Of a stretch of DNA of 64,000 nucleotides, positions 18,357 to 29,091 are shown one piece after another. A program made the translations under genes and the position numbers. Every line of letters starts with the position of its first letter. Position 1 is the first letter of the stretch. The stretch spans positions 124,001 through 188,000 of the forward strand of contig NZ_JBNAFR010000002.1 in NCBI RefSeq assembly GCF_049800775.1, written 5' to 3'. The DNA comes from Dinoroseobacter sp049800775. Its GTDB lineage: Bacteria; Pseudomonadota; Alphaproteobacteria; Rhodobacterales; Rhodobacteraceae. A model generated the notes under the pieces. It was given only the letters and a program-made list of their open reading frames with translations. It did not search any database and was not told the DNA's origin.

Positions 18357-18758
18357 TCACGCCCCAAGATAGGGCTGGTCGCAGATCAGCGGCGCGGGGC
18401 TCTCGCGACGCCCCGTAAGGTCATCCAGCGGATCCGCCCCGACCAGCCGCCCCACCAGCCCCTCGGGCTGATCGAAGAAGTGCCAGCATTGCGGCGCGTC
18501 CGGCGCGTAGTCATAGACGAAACAAATGGCATCTTCCTCCGGGTACCAGTGCCCCTCGCGGCACTCCTCCCCTGAGAACCGCCAGGTGACCGATCCGTCG
18601 CCGCGATAGGTTTCGGCGCCATAGGCGCGGCCGTATTGCTCGAAATAGATGGTCTTGCCGGTCACCCGCGCCGCGAAATCCACCCCGGAGAGGGGCGTTT
18701 CCGCCATGGCCGTGGCAGGAAGGGCCGTGATCAGGCAAAGGCAGAGCGCGCGCAGCAT
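18357..18758 (-). CDS. Small exported protein, conserved type
   Basis: A 133-residue protein with a signal peptide (MLRALCLCLITALPATAMA, cleavage before E20) and a mature part containing four or five Cys. The mature region shows GKTIYFEQYGRAYGAETY, a GDGSVTWRFSGEEC segment, and a Trp/Tyr/Asp-rich stretch. I recall similar proteins in roseobacters but no function. Its stop is three bases from that of xseA, so the two converge tightly. Confidence 0.75.
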   Translation of the reverse strand: MLRALCLCLITALPATAMAETPLSGVDFAARVTGKTIYFEQYGRAYGAETYRGDGSVTWRFSGEECREGHWYPEEDAICFVYDYAPDAPQCWHFFDQPEGLVGRLVGADPLDDLTGRRESPAPLICDQPYLGA

Positions 18759-18938
18759 GACCGCAGGCTAGCAATGCGCCCGGCATCCGTCGATCCCTGT
18801 TGGCGCGCGGAGCGATGCGGGCGGCAGGGCCGCATCAGGCCCGGGCGAATCCACGCAGAAGCGGGCTGCGGGCTTTTCCTCCGGGACAGGGGGGATTAGG
18901 TGTGAGCCAGAGGTGTAGACCCCGCGAGAAGGCCCCCG

Positions 18939-20312
<1,374 letters not shown>

Positions 20313-20405
20313 GGTCTTAAGTCTCGAAATATCCTCGGGGGGGCGCGGCTTGCCCGCGCGGGGGGCAGACAGCCCCCCTCCGTTCCCCGCCGCAAGGACT
20401 AACCG

Positions 20406-21308
20406 GTGAGCGACTGGCTGATCAGCCTCGAAGGGACCGCAGACGGCAAGTCCCTTGCCCTGATGCTTGCCCTGACGGCGGCGCTCCTGCACGCGATTTT
20501 TGGCGCGTTGCAGAAGGGCCGCCACGATCCCTGGTTATCCCGGGGCGCAATCGACGCGGCCCTCTTCGTCATCGCAACGCCAATTGCCCTCTTCGTCGTG
20601 CCCTGGCCCGAGGCCCATATGTGGCCGATCTTCGCGGGCGTGTTCCTGATCCACACCGCCTACAAGATCCTGCAGGGCTTTGCCTATTCCAAGGGGGCCT
20701 ACACGGTGGTCTACCCGGTCGTGCGCGGAACAGGACCGCTTTTCACGGTGTTCGGGGCCTATCTGATCTTCGGCGAGACCTTCGCCCCGCTGCAATGGGT
20801 CGGGGTGGCGGTGCTGCTGGCGGGGATCTTCGGGCTTGCGGCTTACAATCTGGTCCATATCGAGCTGGACCGGGACACGCTTGTGCCGGCGCTGGGGCTG
20901 GCGGTGGCGACGGGCCTCTTCGTGGCGCTCTACACGACTTTCGACGCTTACGGCATTCGTGCGACGGCGGATCCCTTTACCTTCCTCGCCTGGTTCTTCT
21001 TCATTGACAGCCTCGTGTTCCCCTGGGTGGCTGCCCTGCGCTGGCGCCGGATGGTGGCGGCGCCCGCACTCGGACCGCTCGCCCTGCGGGGGGCCATCGG
21101 TGCCGTGGTGGCGATCGGCAGTTTCGGCTCGATCATGCTGGCCACGCGGCTCGACAAGGTGGGAGAAGCCGCGATCCTGCGCGAAACCTCCACCGTCTTT
21201 GCGGCCGTGATCGGCTGGGTCTTCTTGAAGGAGACCGTGGGTCCGCGCCGGATGGGCCTGATGGCATTGATTGCGGCGGGGGCTGTGATAGTGGAAGTCG
21301 CAGGATGA
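20406..21308 (+). CDS. EamA/DMT family transporter
   Basis: A 300-residue inner-membrane protein with about nine to ten hydrophobic helices in two related halves, the drug/metabolite transporter fold. The second half ends with the typical VFAAVIGWVFLKETVGPRRMGLMALIAAGAVIVE. The substrate is unknown. The start is GTG at 20406. It overlaps the next gene, yciB, by four bases (ATGA), so the two are translationally coupled. Confidence 0.88.
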   Translation: MSDWLISLEGTADGKSLALMLALTAALLHAIFGALQKGRHDPWLSRGAIDAALFVIATPIALFVVPWPEAHMWPIFAGVFLIHTAYKILQGFAYSKGAYTVVYPVVRGTGPLFTVFGAYLIFGETFAPLQWVGVAVLLAGIFGLAAYNLVHIELDRDTLVPALGLAVATGLFVALYTTFDAYGIRATADPFTFLAWFFFIDSLVFPWVAALRWRRMVAAPALGPLALRGAIGAVVAIGSFGSIMLATRLDKVGEAAILRETSTVFAAVIGWVFLKETVGPRRMGLMALIAAGAVIVEVAG

Positions 21309-21934
21309 GTGAGAGAGGCCCGATGGCAGAGCAGAAACCGATCAACCCCTGGGTCAAGATGGCCCTGGAGCTGGGCCCCGTTCTGGGCTTTTTCGTCGTC
21401 TACATGCGGATCAAGGATGAGGTATATCCGATCTGGGGCCGCGACTATGACGGGTTCATCGTCGCAACCGCGGGCTTTGTGCCGGTTCTGCTTTTGTCGA
21501 TCGCGATCCTGTGGAAGCTGACGGGCAAGCTCAGCCGGATGCAGATCATGACTGCCGTGCTGGTCATCGTCTTCGGCGGGCTTACGGTGATCTTCAATGA
21601 CGAGGCCTTCTTCAAGATCAAGACCACCATCGTCTACGGCATGTTCGCGACGATCCTCGGGATCGGGCTGCTGCGCGGGCAATCCTATCTGGCCTTCGTC
21701 ATGGAGGATCTGATGCCGCTGGCGCAGGAGGGCTGGATGCGGCTGACCAAGCGCCTGACGGCGATGTTCGCGGCCATGGCCATCGCCAATGAGATCGTCT
21801 GGCGAACCATGGATACCGAGTTCTGGGTGAAGTTCGAAACCTTTGCTCTGCCCGCGGCGCTGTTCGCGTTCTTCATCGCGCAGGCGCGGATGCTGGAGCG
21901 GTATTCGCTGGAAAAGGACGACCCGGAGACCTGA
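21305..21934 (+). CDS. yciB: Septation protein A family (YciB/IspZ) membrane protein
   Basis: A 209-residue inner-membrane protein with five or six helices. It belongs to the YciB/IspZ family, which is linked to cell envelope and septation in enterobacteria. Family features seen are KMALELGPVLGFFVVY near the start, LSRMQIMTAVLVIVFGGLTVIFNDEAFFKIKTTIVY in the middle, and a late NEIVWRTMDTEFWVKFETF. It overlaps the DMT transporter by four bases and would be read from the ftsY side. Confidence 0.92.
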   Translation: MSERGPMAEQKPINPWVKMALELGPVLGFFVVYMRIKDEVYPIWGRDYDGFIVATAGFVPVLLLSIAILWKLTGKLSRMQIMTAVLVIVFGGLTVIFNDEAFFKIKTTIVYGMFATILGIGLLRGQSYLAFVMEDLMPLAQEGWMRLTKRLTAMFAAMAIANEIVWRTMDTEFWVKFETFALPAALFAFFIAQARMLERYSLEKDDPET

Positions 21935-22017
21935 TCGTCACACCGGATGCGCGGGCTGGCAGGGCTGTCAAAATGCGCGCCTGCGGCGCAAGTCCATGCG
22001 CACTGCGTGCCAGATTT

Positions 22018-22034
22018 GGGGGCGGTGCCCCCGT
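22018..22034. terminator. GGGGGC/GCCCCC hairpin after yciB
   Basis: GGGGGC-GGT-GCCCCC stands in the 184-base convergent gap between yciB and the DUF427 gene. No T-tract is present, so terminator function is only suggested by position. Confidence 0.35.
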
Positions 22035-22118
22035 CGCGCGCGGCGCGACTCCCCGCTTTCGGCTCTGGGCCCATTGATCCGGCCCCGCGACCCGGTAGCA
22101 GGCCGCGAGGCCGTCGGA

Positions 22119-22460
22119 CTAGATGCGTTCGACGGTCACTTTATGCGGGTAGAACGCGATGTGGTCGCGGATACGCGCCACCCCGTCCTTGGGGCTTTCA
22201 TAGGACCAGCCCGCATCCGGGATCAGCCCGGCGGAGGCGTGGATCGAGTAATAGCTCGCATCGCCCTTGAACGGGCAGTGGGAGCGGGTCTCCGAGGGCT
22301 CGAGGAAGGCCATGCCGATATCGGCGCGCGGAAAGTAGATGACCGGGTCGCTGCTGCCTTCCACAAGCTCCAGGGCATTCTCGCTCTCTGCCAGAACGGC
22401 CCCATCCGCCCGGACGGTCCAGACCCCCTCGGCTTTGTGGATCTTGATATGGTCGCTCAT
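22119..22460 (-). CDS. DUF427 domain protein
   Basis: A 113-residue single-domain protein of the DUF427 family, a small beta barrel of unknown function. It shows the pattern VIYFPRADIGMAFLEPSETRSHCPFKGDASYYSI, which contains the family's CPFKG core, and a C-terminal RDHIAFYPHKVTVERI. The start is ATG at 22460, after an AAGGGGAG site. It lies 87 bases downstream of the divergent-side end of the aminopeptidase region and is probably transcribed alone. Confidence 0.92.
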   Translation of the reverse strand: MSDHIKIHKAEGVWTVRADGAVLAESENALELVEGSSDPVIYFPRADIGMAFLEPSETRSHCPFKGDASYYSIHASAGLIPDAGWSYESPKDGVARIRDHIAFYPHKVTVERI

Positions 22461-22547
22461 GGCACTCCCCTTCCTTCGGTTCTCCGTATCCCGTGTAGTA
22501 GGACGCGGACTGTATCAGTTTTGTTGCGATGGTCTGGCCGGTTCCGC

Positions 22548-24347
22548 TCAGAGCGGCTCGGTCACGCGAAACAGCCAATCCCGGGCCGCGGGGGATACCC
22601 GGGTCTCGAGATGGTTGCGCACCCGGGCGTGATAGGCATCGAGCCAGGCGCGTTCAGCCGGGGCCAGTTGGTCGAGATCGATCAGCCGCCGGTCAATGGG
22701 CACATAGGTCAGTGTCTCGAATCCCAGCATCTCGCGCGCGGGATCGCCGCCCTCGGGCGGGGGCATCTCGGTGACCACGACGAGGTTCTCGATCCGGATC
22801 CCGAACGCCCCTTCGCGGTAATAGCCGGGCTCGTTGCTCAGGATCATGCCCGGGCGCAGGGGCACCTCGCTGACACGGCTGAGCCGTTGCGGCCCCTCAT
22901 GCACGCAGAGATAGACTCCGACCCCGTGCCCGGTACCGTGGTCGTAATCCTGTCCGGCCTGCCAGAGCGGGGCGCGGGCCAGCGCGTCCAGATCACGCCC
23001 GGCCAGCCCTTTGGGCCAGCGCGCAAGGCTGACGGAGATCATCCCGCGCAGCACCCGGGTGAAGGCGGCCACGGCCCCCTCGGGCGGGGTGCCCGTGGCC
23101 ATGGTGCGGGTCACATCCGTTGTGCCATCGGCATATTGCCCGCCGCTATCCACCAGCAGGAGATCTCCGGGGGTGACCGCGCGATTGGTGTCTTCGGTCA
23201 CCCGGTAATGCACGATCGCCCCATGGGGACCCGCGCCGCAGATCGTGTCGAAGCTGATGTCGCGCAGAGCACCCGTTGCCGCGCGGAACCCTTCGAGCGC
23301 GCGAACCACGTCGATCTCGGTCAGGCTTGCCGGATCCTGCGCATCCAGCCATGCGAGGAACTCGACCATGGCTGCGCCATCGCGCAGATGCGCCTCGGCG
23401 GTGCCCGAGATTTCGGCCTTGGTCTTGCAGGCCTTGGGCAGGATGCAGGGATCCTCGGCTGGCTGAACCTCGATCCCGGCGCTCTCGAGCAGATCGAAGA
23501 TCGCCACGGGGGCGGTGGCCGGATCCACGCGCACGGGACCGGTCAGCGCCATCACCCCCGGGTTCAGGCTGTCTGGGGAATGGGTCCGGATATCCGGACC
23601 CAGATGGGTATGCAGCGCATCGGACAGTTTTGCCGCATCGATGAACAGATCGCAGGTCCCATCCGCATGCAGGATCGCGAAGGCATGGACCACCGGATTG
23701 CGGGGAATATCCGAGCCACGGATGTTGAGCAGCCAGCACAGGCTGTCGGGCAGCGTCAGAATGGTCGCGGTCGCGCCGTTCTCGCGCAGGGTCTCGGCAA
23801 TCTCGGCGCGTTTCTCGGCAGAGCTGCGTCCGGCCAGCGCGTCGGGATGGATGATGACCGCGCCTTGCGGGGGGGCGGGCTGGTCCGGCCAGATCCGGTC
23901 CACGAGGTTCTCGACCCGCTGCAGGCTCAGCCCCGTGCCCAGCCCCTTGCCGAGCCGCGCAATCTCGGAATGGGTGTGCAGCCAGGGATCGAAGCCGATC
24001 ACCCCCGTGCCCAGGGTCTCGGTCAGCCAGGGCCCGGGCTGGGTCGCGGGCCAGGGCACCGGTGTGAAGGCCTCTGTCGCCACTTGCTGCCGCGCCTGCA
24101 GTGTATAGCGTCCGTCCACGAAAACCCCGGCCGTCTCTGCCGTCGCGATGCAGAACCCGGCCGAGCCCGTGAACCCGGTGAGCCAAGCCAGCCGGTCGTC
24201 GCGCGGGGCCACATACTCCCCCTGATGGGCATCGGCCCGAGGAATGAGAAAGGCATCGACCCCGGCGCGGGTCATCTCCGCGCGCAGGGCGGCAAGCCGG
24301 GGTGGCCCTTGCTCGGGCGTGGTGGTGGCAGAAAAGGATTGAAACAT
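22548..24347 (-). CDS. Aminopeptidase P family (Xaa-Pro) metallopeptidase
   Basis: Removes the N-terminal residue ahead of proline from peptides. The 599-residue protein is of the long, three-domain type, with two creatinase-like N-terminal domains and a pita-bread catalytic domain. Metal ligands are recognisable: the two Asp in LLLVDSGGQYADGTTDVTRT, His in GTGHGVGVYLCVHEGPQ, Glu in ILSNEPGYY and Glu in IRIENLVVV. A short C-terminal domain, as in eukaryotic APP1-like enzymes, ends the protein. The start is ATG at 24347. Confidence 0.95.
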   Translation of the reverse strand: MFQSFSATTTPEQGPPRLAALRAEMTRAGVDAFLIPRADAHQGEYVAPRDDRLAWLTGFTGSAGFCIATAETAGVFVDGRYTLQARQQVATEAFTPVPWPATQPGPWLTETLGTGVIGFDPWLHTHSEIARLGKGLGTGLSLQRVENLVDRIWPDQPAPPQGAVIIHPDALAGRSSAEKRAEIAETLRENGATATILTLPDSLCWLLNIRGSDIPRNPVVHAFAILHADGTCDLFIDAAKLSDALHTHLGPDIRTHSPDSLNPGVMALTGPVRVDPATAPVAIFDLLESAGIEVQPAEDPCILPKACKTKAEISGTAEAHLRDGAAMVEFLAWLDAQDPASLTEIDVVRALEGFRAATGALRDISFDTICGAGPHGAIVHYRVTEDTNRAVTPGDLLLVDSGGQYADGTTDVTRTMATGTPPEGAVAAFTRVLRGMISVSLARWPKGLAGRDLDALARAPLWQAGQDYDHGTGHGVGVYLCVHEGPQRLSRVSEVPLRPGMILSNEPGYYREGAFGIRIENLVVVTEMPPPEGGDPAREMLGFETLTYVPIDRRLIDLDQLAPAERAWLDAYHARVRNHLETRVSPAARDWLFRVTEPL

Positions 24348-24487
24348 GGAGTCCGACGTCTTGTGCTAGAGGGCCTAAGATAGCGTTTCGCGGGGAAACT
24401 GCCATGCCAATCGGTCCGGCCGGTTTCGCGCGGTCCCCGCCGCCCGGCAGGGCGCGGTCTGCGGGATGTTGCGCGGTGCCGCGTGCC

Positions 24488-25615
24488 CTAGATGTCGAAC
24501 TCAACCACCACCGGGCAGTGGTCGCTGGCCTTGGGGCGGTCCCAGCCGATGCGGGGATAACGGGCCGTGGCAAGGTTCGGGACCCTGTGGGGCATGCCGG
24601 CCCGGAGGATCTCGGGCGTGCCACGGACGCGCTGGGCCAGCGCGGGCGAGACGATGATGTAGTCAAGCTGTGTCTTTGAGCGCCCGCCTGCATAATAATG
24701 GGTCCAGCGTTCGGCCTCCGGCTGGGACGCCACGAGGTTGATACCGAACCCGTCCTCGAGCAGCGGAGCGACGCCCGAGCCGTCCTCGCCCGAGGGCGGT
24801 TTGTCTTTCCGGGTCTCGTTGAAGCTGCCATCGGGCTGTTTGACCGAGCTGACGAAGCGGTAGTCGAGCGCGTCATTGAGATCGCCGCAAATCGCCCAGA
24901 GGGCCGTGGCCGGATCCGCGAATTTGCGGGTGATCAGCTCGCGCACGAGGATCGCCTCGGTCTGACGCGTGGCGAGGGATTTCTCTGCGTCGCGCCCGCC
25001 CATGGATTTGAAATGGCAGTTGAAGAGCGACAGGCGATCGTCACCCACGGCCAGTTCCAGCTCGAGACAGTCGCGGCGAAAAACCCGCGCCGCGCGCAGG
25101 GAGCGGGCGCGCGATTTGGCAAGGGGGTAGGCCTCCAGAAGGGCCCGGCCCGTGGGGGTGTCGTCGATCACCGATCCGGTGAGCCAGGCGTGACTGCGGC
25201 TGTAGAACGGAAATTTCCGGACCGAGATCGCGGCCACATCGATCCCGCGCATGTCGTTGCCTTCATGGAGCACCCGGTTGTGGAAGCTCTCGCCCATGGT
25301 CTTCTTCACATAGGCCTCGAGAAAGCGGGTCAGCGGGCCGAAGCCGTCGACCTCTTGCAGGCAGTAGAGATGCGCGTCGGCCTCGGCGATGGCGAGCGCG
25401 GTCTGCTGGCGCTTGTCGTCATCCTGCGCGATGGCGGCGGTCTCGACCATGCGTTTGAAGGCGTCGAATTTTGTCAGGTCGTCATCGCCGAAATCGCCGT
25501 AGAATTGAACGATGGGCGAGAGGTAGCGCGCGGCATCGGGGTCGGAGAAGGCCGAGAAGTCGAACCGGGTGAAGAGGTTCTCGATGTTGAAGCTGCACAG
25601 GCGAAATTTGGTCAT
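24488..25615 (-). CDS. Endonuclease/exonuclease/phosphatase family protein
   Basis: A 375-residue protein with the EEP metal-dependent hydrolase fold. The motifs are in order: CSFNIENLF near the start, CLQEVDGF (~residue 93), GNDMRGIDVAAIS (~residue 129), FNCHFKS, ICGDLNDAL (~residue 237) and KASDHCPVVVEFDI at the C-terminus. No signal peptide is visible, so it is probably cytosolic. The substrate (DNA, phospholipid or sugar phosphate) cannot be told. An intergenic repeat of the GAGTATTT family stands upstream at 25713-25732. Confidence 0.9.
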   Translation of the reverse strand: MTKFRLCSFNIENLFTRFDFSAFSDPDAARYLSPIVQFYGDFGDDDLTKFDAFKRMVETAAIAQDDDKRQQTALAIAEADAHLYCLQEVDGFGPLTRFLEAYVKKTMGESFHNRVLHEGNDMRGIDVAAISVRKFPFYSRSHAWLTGSVIDDTPTGRALLEAYPLAKSRARSLRAARVFRRDCLELELAVGDDRLSLFNCHFKSMGGRDAEKSLATRQTEAILVRELITRKFADPATALWAICGDLNDALDYRFVSSVKQPDGSFNETRKDKPPSGEDGSGVAPLLEDGFGINLVASQPEAERWTHYYAGGRSKTQLDYIIVSPALAQRVRGTPEILRAGMPHRVPNLATARYPRIGWDRPKASDHCPVVVEFDI

Positions 25616-25712
25616 GTGAACGGCTCCTTTGGGCGCGGTGCCTGCAGCCTATCACATGCGGGTCCGCGGCGCGCCGCGTCTGGCGGGCGCGGCGGCGGCA
25701 CGGTCGGGATGT

Positions 25713-25732
25713 GAGTATTTGAGGAACAATGA
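25713..25732 (+). repeat. 20-base intergenic repeat, copy 1
   Basis: GAGTATTTGAGGAACAATGA. Two further copies in this window differ only at positions 9 and 10. It lies between cobT and the EEP-family gene. Confidence 0.85.
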
Positions 25733-25793
25733 GGGGGAGGACGCGCTGCCCTGTCCGGGCGCGCTTCTCCTCCGTCTGGCGGTTTTTGGGCGG

Positions 25794-27668
25794 TCAGCCC
25801 GCGCGCTTCATGCCCATGACCCGGGCCCGGGCGCGCGGATTGGTGTCGAAGAGCGCGGCGAGCTGTTCGGTCATGGCCCCGGCGAGCTGTTCCACATCGG
25901 TGATGGTCACGGCGCGGTCGTAATAGCGGGTCACATCATGGCCGATGCCAATGGCGATGAGCTCCACCGCGCGGCGTTTCTCGACCATGGCGATCACGTC
26001 GCGCAGGTGTTTTTCGAGGTAATTGGCCGGGTTCACCGAGAGGGTGGAATCATCCACCGGCGCGCCGTCCGAGATCACCATCAGGATTTTTCGGGCCTCG
26101 GGCCGCGCGAGCATCCGGCGGTGGGCCCATTCCAGCGCCTCGCCATCGATGTTTTCCTTCAGCAAGCCCTCTTTCATCATCAGGCCCAGATTGTTCCGGG
26201 TCCGGCGCATGGGGGCGTCGGCCTGCTTGTAGATGATGTGGCGCAGATCGTTCAGGCGTCCGGGCTGCTGCGGGCGGCCATCGGCGAGCCATTTCTCGCG
26301 GCTCAGCCCGCCTTTCCACGCGCGGGTGGTGAAGCCGAGGATCTCGACCTTGACCTGGCAGCGTTCCAGCGTGCGTGCGAGCACGTCCGCGCAGATCGCC
26401 GCGATCGAGATCGGACGCCCGCGCATGGAGCCGGAATTGTCCAGCAGGAGGGTCACAACCGTATCGCGGAACTCGGTATCCTGCTCGACCTTGAAGCTGA
26501 GCGGGGTGGTCGGGTTGGCGACCACACGGGCGAGGCGGCCCACATCGAGGATGCCTTCCTCCATGTCGAATTTCCAGCTGCGGTTCTGCTGGGCCTGCAG
26601 ACGCCGCTGCAGCTTGTTGGCCAGACGCGAGACCGCCCCCTTGAGCGGTTCCAGCTGCTGGTCGAGATAGGCGCGCAGGCGTTCGAGCTCGGCCGCCTCG
26701 GCCAGCTCCTCGGCCTTGATCTCTTCATCATGCTCGGTCTGGAACACGATGTAATTGGGGTCCGCATCGGAATGGGCGGGCGGGGGCGGCGGGTCCAGCG
26801 GGGCTTCGCCCTCGGGCAGCTCGGCCTCGTCGCCAAGCTCCATATCCGCGAAGTCATCCATGGCGACTTCGGCCTGGGCCGGGTCCATTTCCTGCATGTC
26901 GGTCGGGTCCGGGGCGGCCTCACCCTGTTCGGTCTGCTCGTCCCCGTCATTGCCTTCATCCGAGGCGCTTTCTTCCTGTTCCTCCTGCTCGGAGCTGTCC
27001 TCGGACTCCTCCTCCTGCTGGTCGGGGTCATCGCCCAGCTGATCGCCATAGCCCAGATCGTCGATGATCTGCCGGGCGAGCTTGGCGAAGGCGGCCTGAT
27101 CGCTCAGATCCTCCTGCAGGGAGGCGAGCGTATCCTCGCACTGGTCCTCGATGTGATCGCGCCACAGATCCATCACATTCTGCGCCCCCTCGGGCAGGTC
27201 GCGCCCGGTGGCCAGATGGCGGATCAGGTAGCCCGCCGCGATGGCCAGCGGGGCCTCGGAGGCCTGGGTGATCTGGTCATAGCCCTTGCGGGTCGCTTCG
27301 GCCTCGATCTTGGCGTCGATATTGCCCGCGGTGCCGGGCATGGCGCGCGCGCCCATGGCCTCGCAGCGGGCGGTTTCCATCGCCTCGTAGAGGTCGCGCG
27401 CCATCTGCCCAGCGGGCTCGTATTTCACATGGGTGCCCGCGTCGTGATACTTGCGCCGCATGGCATAGGCATCCGCCGTGCCGCGCGCAAAGAGCACCTC
27501 GTCCCGGGTCATCCGGCGGCTGATCTGGGGCAGCCGCATGGCGTCCGAGGTCATGCCGGGCGGGTCCACCGAATAGGTGACGGCGATATCCGGATCATCG
27601 GCGAGCACACGGGTCGCCTCGGCCAGCGCCTTCTTGAACGGTTCAACGGGATTGTCGGGCTTGGACAT
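25794..27668 (-). CDS. cobT: Cobaltochelatase subunit CobT
   Basis: Part of the aerobic CobNST complex that inserts cobalt into hydrogenobyrinic acid diamide during vitamin B12 synthesis. The protein has 624 residues. The N-terminal ~220 residues form the CobT domain (FKKALAEATRVLADD, MTRDEVLFARGTADA). A highly acidic linker covers ~residues 225-310. A C-terminal von Willebrand A domain carries the MIDAS motif LLLDNSGSMRGRPIS and a later MVISDGAPVDDSTLS. ATG at 27668 (MSKPDNPVEPFKKAL) fits the family; the frame is open to 27719. cobS is 5 kb away on the same strand. Confidence 0.95.
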   Translation of the reverse strand: MSKPDNPVEPFKKALAEATRVLADDPDIAVTYSVDPPGMTSDAMRLPQISRRMTRDEVLFARGTADAYAMRRKYHDAGTHVKYEPAGQMARDLYEAMETARCEAMGARAMPGTAGNIDAKIEAEATRKGYDQITQASEAPLAIAAGYLIRHLATGRDLPEGAQNVMDLWRDHIEDQCEDTLASLQEDLSDQAAFAKLARQIIDDLGYGDQLGDDPDQQEEESEDSSEQEEQEESASDEGNDGDEQTEQGEAAPDPTDMQEMDPAQAEVAMDDFADMELGDEAELPEGEAPLDPPPPPAHSDADPNYIVFQTEHDEEIKAEELAEAAELERLRAYLDQQLEPLKGAVSRLANKLQRRLQAQQNRSWKFDMEEGILDVGRLARVVANPTTPLSFKVEQDTEFRDTVVTLLLDNSGSMRGRPISIAAICADVLARTLERCQVKVEILGFTTRAWKGGLSREKWLADGRPQQPGRLNDLRHIIYKQADAPMRRTRNNLGLMMKEGLLKENIDGEALEWAHRRMLARPEARKILMVISDGAPVDDSTLSVNPANYLEKHLRDVIAMVEKRRAVELIAIGIGHDVTRYYDRAVTITDVEQLAGAMTEQLAALFDTNPRARARVMGMKRAG

Positions 27669-27726
27669 CGGAGCCTGCGTGTCGTGAGAGGGGCCATGCG
27701 GCGGGGCCGCTGGACACATATAGGTG

Positions 27727-27975
27727 TTATGGAGCGGATGGGGAGGATTGGCCAGAGGGCCCGGCCGCCGGATCGCCCTCGAATGTCAACAGATCCCCCG
27801 GCTGGCACTCCAGCACGGCGCAGATAGCGGCCAGCGTCTCGAAGCGGACGCCCTTCACCTTGCCGGATTTCAGGAGCGACAGGTTCTGTTCGGTGATGCC
27901 GATCCGCCGGGCCAGTTCGCGCGAGCGCATCTTGCGCCGGGCCAGCATCACATCGAGGGTGACGACAATCCCCAT
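27727..27975 (-). CDS. XRE/YozG-type helix-turn-helix regulator
   Basis: A DNA-binding protein of about 82 residues, nearly all of it one HTH domain (MLARRKMRSRELARRIGITEQNLSLLKSGKVKGVRFETLAAICAVLECQPGDLL). This short form is typical of regulators paired with DUF2975 membrane proteins, as here. ATG at 27975 starts one base after the stop of the DUF2975 gene, so translation is probably coupled; an in-frame ATG at 27999 would overlap that gene. It likely represses its own operon. Confidence 0.88.
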   Translation of the reverse strand: MGIVVTLDVMLARRKMRSRELARRIGITEQNLSLLKSGKVKGVRFETLAAICAVLECQPGDLLTFEGDPAAGPSGQSSPSAP

Positions 27976-27976
27976 C

Positions 27977-28498
27977 TCAGACAAAAAGCCGGTTTTCATC
28001 CGCCTGCCGGGTCGCCTCGGCCATGACCCAGCCCACCACCAGCAACAGCGCCCCGAGCAGTGCCAGCAGAAGGTCGTGACTGGCCAGCGACACTGTCAGC
28101 GACCGCGCGCCGGGTGGGTTGTCATGGGTCAGGATCAGGATCGCCACCGTCCGCCCGGCGATCGCCAGCCCCGTGCCGGCCAGCAGGGCAACCCCGATCC
28201 GCCGGATGGCGCGCGCGTTCCCGGCGCTGAACACGTCGCCGCGCCCATAGCGGGCGAGAAGACCCCGCGCGGTCCAGAGCGCGATGAGCGCAGGCGCAAA
28301 GAGTACCGCCGTCAGCAGGGCAAGTGCGCGCCACTTGCCCGGGGTGATCCCGGTCGCGGTCTCGATCGGCGGCAGGAACGCGGATGGATCCGCCAGCACC
28401 ACGCCATAGGCGGCAATCAGCGCGGCACAGCCCAACGCGCAGCCATGGGAGAGCCCCCGGCAGAGACGCCCCAGATTTGATGGAAGAGCAGATCCCAT
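27977..28498 (-). CDS. DUF2975 family membrane protein
   Basis: A 173-residue inner-membrane protein with four hydrophobic helices (about residues 15-38, 58-80, 103-122 and 140-160). It has the DUF2975 signature RYGRGDVFSAGNARAIRRIG in the middle loop. The function is unknown. With the following XRE gene it forms a common two-gene module in which the membrane protein may modulate the regulator, which is an inference from co-occurrence. The divergent lipoprotein gene starts 66 bases away, across an AT-rich stretch that should hold both promoters. Confidence 0.85.
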   Translation of the reverse strand: MGSALPSNLGRLCRGLSHGCALGCAALIAAYGVVLADPSAFLPPIETATGITPGKWRALALLTAVLFAPALIALWTARGLLARYGRGDVFSAGNARAIRRIGVALLAGTGLAIAGRTVAILILTHDNPPGARSLTVSLASHDLLLALLGALLLVVGWVMAEATRQADENRLFV

Positions 28499-28564
28499 GT
28501 TTTCAATCCTCGCAGTGATAGTTTAATGTAAAACAATAAATGATTCGTGTCTAGCGAGGTGTCG

Positions 28565-29077
28565 ATGCGACAACTGACTTGGGTGGCGGCCATCGGGCTC
28601 GCCGGATGTGGGCAGGTGCCCGTGATGAGCATGGTGGAGCTTGCGCGCTTTGACCCGCTCTCCAGCGATCTGGCGGCGGTGACGGTCGCGGTGGATGTGA
28701 GCGATGGGTTGCGCGTGGCGCCCGAGGGGGCGGTGATGCTGCTGCGCGCGGCGGCGCCCGATGGGCGCGCGGTGTCAGAGGAGTTCATCCTCGACGAGCG
28801 CCGCGCGGCTGAAGGCGCGCGCTGGCTCTTCGGGGTCGCGGAGGAAGACGCGGCCCTGCTGGAGGACACGCGTCAGGCGATCCTCGCCCTGAAGGCCGAG
28901 GATCCGGACACGGCTGGCCAGCTCTCGGTCTCTGCGGCGCCCTGCATGGCAGGGGCGCGCGCCGAGGGGCCGCAAATCGTGGATGTCTTCATACAGGTTG
29001 CGCCGGACCGGCCGTTCGTGCCGGTCGCGCCGCGGCTGGACCTGATCGCAGAGGGCGTGCCCGTGCCCGCCTGTTGA
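28565..29077 (+). CDS. Predicted lipoprotein of unknown function
   Basis: A 170-residue protein with a short signal MRQLTWVAAIGLAGC containing an LAGC lipobox, so it should be lipid-modified at C15. The mature part has VTVAVDVSDGLRV, a stretch rich in Ala, Arg and Glu, and a final VPAC. ATG at 28565 puts the lipobox where it should be; a GTG 18 bases upstream is less likely. It is divergent from the DUF2975 gene and converges with the RNA helicase gene 15 bases beyond. Confidence 0.75.
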   Translation: MRQLTWVAAIGLAGCGQVPVMSMVELARFDPLSSDLAAVTVAVDVSDGLRVAPEGAVMLLRAAAPDGRAVSEEFILDERRAAEGARWLFGVAEEDAALLEDTRQAILALKAEDPDTAGQLSVSAAPCMAGARAEGPQIVDVFIQVAPDRPFVPVAPRLDLIAEGVPVPAC

Positions 29078-29091
29078 GGCGGGCGCAGGGC

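Noticed and set aside
21843..24383. 846-codon plus-strand open frame
   Set aside because: It is antisense to the DUF427 and aminopeptidase P genes, whose motifs are complete. The plus-strand product is His/Gly/Arg-rich and not protein-like.
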